From: Huiozyma naganishii CBS 8797
Lineage: Eukaryota > Ascomycota > Saccharomycetes > Saccharomycetales > Saccharomycetaceae
Length of the DNA: 64,000 bases
NCBI RefSeq assembly: GCF_000348985.1
Contig: NC_035932.1
Location: 310,001-374,000 of the forward strand
Reading direction: 5' to 3'
Shown here: positions 61,795 to 64,000 of the stretch, piece after piece
Numbering within the stretch: the stretch's first letter is position 1
Layout: each line of letters opens with the position of its first letter
Made by a program: the position numbers and the translations under genes
Notes under the pieces: model-generated
The model's database searches: none
Seen by the model: only the letters and a program-made list of their open reading frames with translations
What the model was told of the DNA's origin: nothing

Positions 61795-63618
61795 ATGTTC
61801 CCTGTGAGACAGACTTGTTTTCTAGTCTCCCGCCTACCTCACATCCGAACATTGAAGGTACCAGCTATGACCACAAAAGATACCCCCAATGAATTTGATC
61901 AATATCTGCATGAGGAGGTGAGACAGGCGAAGCAGACGCAGGAGAACAAGTTGAAGAAACGGAAAGTTAACGTAACGACGAAGGAACTGCGTGACTCCAA
62001 TGGGTTCCGGCTTCGCTGGAATGAATCGAATAAGTTGAAACAGAAACAGGAGGACCCCGATTACGACGCTGTAATTGAGAATGGGTTACGGAAGATCAAA
62101 CCGTACTACTTCACTTACAAAACTTTCTGCAAGGAGAGATGGCGGGATCGGAAGTTGTTAGATGTGTTCGTCAGCGAATTCCGCGATAGGGACAAGAAGT
62201 ATTACCAAAGGGCTATCGAGGAAGGTTCTGTGTTTCTTGACGGAAAACCTGCAAACCTTGACAGTGTGGTCAAGAACGGTAATCTGATAACGCATCAATT
62301 GCATAGACACGAACCTTCAGTGACTGCAAATCCCGTGAAGGTTGTATTCCAAGACGACGATATTTTAGTGATCGACAAACCCAGTGGGATCCCCGTGCAT
62401 CCAACTGGCCGCTACCGTTTCAATTCTGTCACAAAGATGTTGCAGAGAGATTTGGGGATTGCGGTCCACCCTTGCAACCGACTGGATAAGCAAACCAGTG
62501 GGTTGATGTTTCTCGCGAAAACACCGAAGGGTGCTGATGAGATTGGAGACCAACTGAAGGCGAGGGAGGTCACGAAGGAGTACGTTGCCCGCGTGGTGGG
62601 GGAGTTCCCCCGGGAAGAGATTACGGTAGAAAAACCATTGAAGACGTTAGAGCCTAGGGTTTCCCTCAATGTGGTGTGTCAAATAGATGATGAGAATGCC
62701 AAGCATGCCAAAACAGTATTCCAAAGGATCAGTTACGATGGTAAGACGAGCATTGTAAAATGTAAGCCGTTAACTGGGAGACAGCACCAAATCAGAGTCC
62801 ATTTGCAGTACCTGGGCCATCCGATTGCGAACGACCCGATCTACTCGAACCCGAGTATATGGGGGGATGCGCTGGGTGCTCGCGGGGAAGCTGACTTCGA
62901 CGATGTGATCACGAAGTTGTACGAGATCGGTAAGACCAAGTCAGCTCAGAGCTGGTACTTCAGAGACTGCAAAGGTGAGGTGCAAAGAGAGGAGAAATGC
63001 ACAGACTGTGGAACCGACTTGTACACTGATCCAGACCTAAACGGGTTGATTCTATGGTTGCATGCGTACAAGTACGAGTCCTCCATCTTGGACGACGAAA
63101 CGGGCAAGAAGAAGTGGAGTTACCGCACGTCCTTCCCTCAATGGGCTCTGGACCCTCACAAAAAGTACATGGAATTTGCTATAGAGGAGGCTCGCAAGTG
63201 TGGCCCCACGACCACCGCATTCAGTGTCGGAGCTGTTTTAACCAACGGCACCGATGTGTTAGAGGTAGGATACTCCAGAGAACTACCGGGCAACACACAC
63301 GCTGAGCAGTGCGCCCTAGAGAAGTATTTTACCAAGACGGGTCACAGAAGGGTCCCCCCGGGGACGGTTCTATACACGACCATGGAACCATGCTCGTTTC
63401 GACTAAGCGGCAACGACCCGTGTGTTCAGCGGGTACTCTCCCTCGGAGGGGACATACAGACGGTGTTTGTCGGCGTCATGGAGCCAGACACCTTCGTCAA
63501 GAACAATACAAGTCTCACTCTCCTGGAAAACGCGGGAATCAATTACATCCAAATCCCAGGGTACGAAAGTGAGTGTACAAAGATAGCCTTCCATGGGCAC
63601 CCAGACCAAACGGCCTGA
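61795..63618 (+). CDS. RIB2: Bifunctional tRNA pseudouridine-32 synthase and riboflavin-pathway deaminase
   Basis: This 607-residue protein has two enzymes. The N-terminal part is an RluA-type pseudouridine synthase with the catalytic Asp in [13 protein letters not shown] and [17 protein letters not shown]. The C-terminal part is a cytidine-deaminase-like domain with zinc ligands in NTHAEQCAL and [15 protein letters not shown]. cerevisiae Rib2 (591) joins Psi32 synthesis on cytosolic tRNAs with the DRAP deaminase of riboflavin synthesis; its paralogue Pus9 (462) lacks the deaminase and acts in mitochondria. This gene has the RIB2 domains but stands in the PUS9 position between GPR1 and NAT1. 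From the first ATG the 24 residues before the second ATG (61867) are basic and without acids, like a mitochondrial presequence, so both compartments could be served. Confidence 0.93.
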   Translation: MFPVRQTCFLVSRLPHIRTLKVPAMTTKDTPNEFDQYLHEEVRQAKQTQENKLKKRKVNVTTKELRDSNGFRLRWNESNKLKQKQEDPDYDAVIENGLRKIKPYYFTYKTFCKERWRDRKLLDVFVSEFRDRDKKYYQRAIEEGSVFLDGKPANLDSVVKNGNLITHQLHRHEPSVTANPVKVVFQDDDILVIDKPSGIPVHPTGRYRFNSVTKMLQRDLGIAVHPCNRLDKQTSGLMFLAKTPKGADEIGDQLKAREVTKEYVARVVGEFPREEITVEKPLKTLEPRVSLNVVCQIDDENAKHAKTVFQRISYDGKTSIVKCKPLTGRQHQIRVHLQYLGHPIANDPIYSNPSIWGDALGARGEADFDDVITKLYEIGKTKSAQSWYFRDCKGEVQREEKCTDCGTDLYTDPDLNGLILWLHAYKYESSILDDETGKKKWSYRTSFPQWALDPHKKYMEFAIEEARKCGPTTTAFSVGAVLTNGTDVLEVGYSRELPGNTHAEQCALEKYFTKTGHRRVPPGTVLYTTMEPCSFRLSGNDPCVQRVLSLGGDIQTVFVGVMEPDTFVKNNTSLTLLENAGINYIQIPGYESECTKIAFHGHPDQTA

Positions 63619-63832
63619 CTACTCCCACCAGTGTATACTGTATCTGTAGGTGTCAAAGTGCGAGGGACCTTCCTTCTTGTCTTTCGGGTAACTTCGCAGT
63701 TAGTCTCGACATCAAAAATTTTATTTCGTAGTGAACAAAACGGTATTACACTGTGAACAGTGGAAGAGTTCGTGGGAGATAGAGGGTGTCTGTGTGTCCA
63801 TTGAGTTTGATAACTGCTCGTATTCCATTAGA

Positions 63833-64000
63833 ATGTCGAGAAGGAAACTTATGAAGCCGAAGGCGGCTTCGAAATCGACCCCCGCGAAGGACAATTCGCA
63901 GTTCTTGGAGGCGCTGAAACTTTACGAGGACAAGAATTACAAGAAGTCCGTTAAGTTGCTGGATGCGCTGTTGAAGAAGGACTCGCGTAACCCGGATACG
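63833..64000 (+). CDS. NAT1: NatA N-terminal acetyltransferase auxiliary subunit, 5' part
   Basis: Only the first 56 codons are in the window; the frame runs off the end. The sequence begins MSRRKLMKPKAASK and has NSQFLEALKLYEDKNYKKS and KLLDALLKKD, the first tetratricopeptide helices of Nat1, nearly the same as in S. cerevisiae Nat1 (854 residues). Nat1 anchors the catalytic Ard1 at the ribosome. Its position after the PUS9/RIB2 gene fits YDL040C. Confidence 0.9.
   Translation, partial: MSRRKLMKPKAASKSTPAKDNSQFLEALKLYEDKNYKKSVKLLDALLKKDSRNPDT

Overview
This is nuclear DNA from a budding yeast of the family Saccharomycetaceae. Nearly every long reading frame is a close relative of a Saccharomyces cerevisiae gene, genes are single-exon and 0.1-1 kb apart, the standard code fits, and there is one nuclear tRNA-Ser(AGA). 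Gene order is a mosaic of S. cerevisiae chromosome segments: the left arm of IV (RMD1, MED2, PTC1, RPT2, then NOP1, TSC13, CDC7, ERP3, RPN4, GPD1, RTK1, MRX9, MPS1, SLM3, GPR1, a PUS9/RIB2 gene and NAT1), the right arm of I (ADE1, YAT1, SWH1/OSH2), chromosome II (ECM15, and GAL7, GAL1, FUR4, CHS3, POA1, CHS2, SCO1/2, OLA1, CSG2, ETR1) and IX (RPR2). Genes that separate these in S. cerevisiae (for example ARP2-PRP9-DBP10 between MPS1 and SLM3) are missing here. The simplest reading is a lineage that went through the yeast whole-genome duplication but resolved its gene losses differently from Saccharomyces. The fairly high G+C makes a Kazachstania naganishii-like species my best, low-confidence, guess. 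A non-duplicated relative with rearrangements is the alternative.

Layout. 0-7 kb: RMD1, ECM15, MED2, PTC1, RPT2 and the tRNA gene. 7-28.6 kb: an AT-richer block with the galactose genes GAL7 and GAL1 facing away from each other across a 2.07-kb spacer with no GAL10, then uracil permease, chitin synthases III and II separated only by POA1, then SCO, OLA1, CSG2 and ETR1. 28.6-33.4 kb: a poorly coding junction with an orphan secreted or membrane protein, a 100-N assembly gap, and degraded gene pieces including one that looks like a BAR-domain (Rvs161/Rvs167-type) gene. 33.4-64 kb: a GC-rich, dense housekeeping block from NOP1 to the start of NAT1.

The most interesting regions are as follows. 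(1) The GAL7-GAL1 spacer has six perfect CGG-N11-CCG Gal4 sites in two clusters, one at each gene, and a compact array of Mig1-like GC boxes between them, but no GAL10. (2) The junction at 28.6-33.4 kb holds the orphan gene, duplicated upstream elements and broken genes. (3) The GPD1/RTK1 promoter region has a perfect 17-bp inverted repeat and further copies of its arm. (4) The OSH-RPN4 spacer contains an 86-bp nested palindrome. (5) A bifunctional RIB2-type gene sits at the PUS9 position and has two plausible start codons. I found no CRISPR array, rRNA, intact transposon or centromere. Many upstream in-frame extensions begin at non-ATG codons, so starts were reset to the first sensible ATG by family length.
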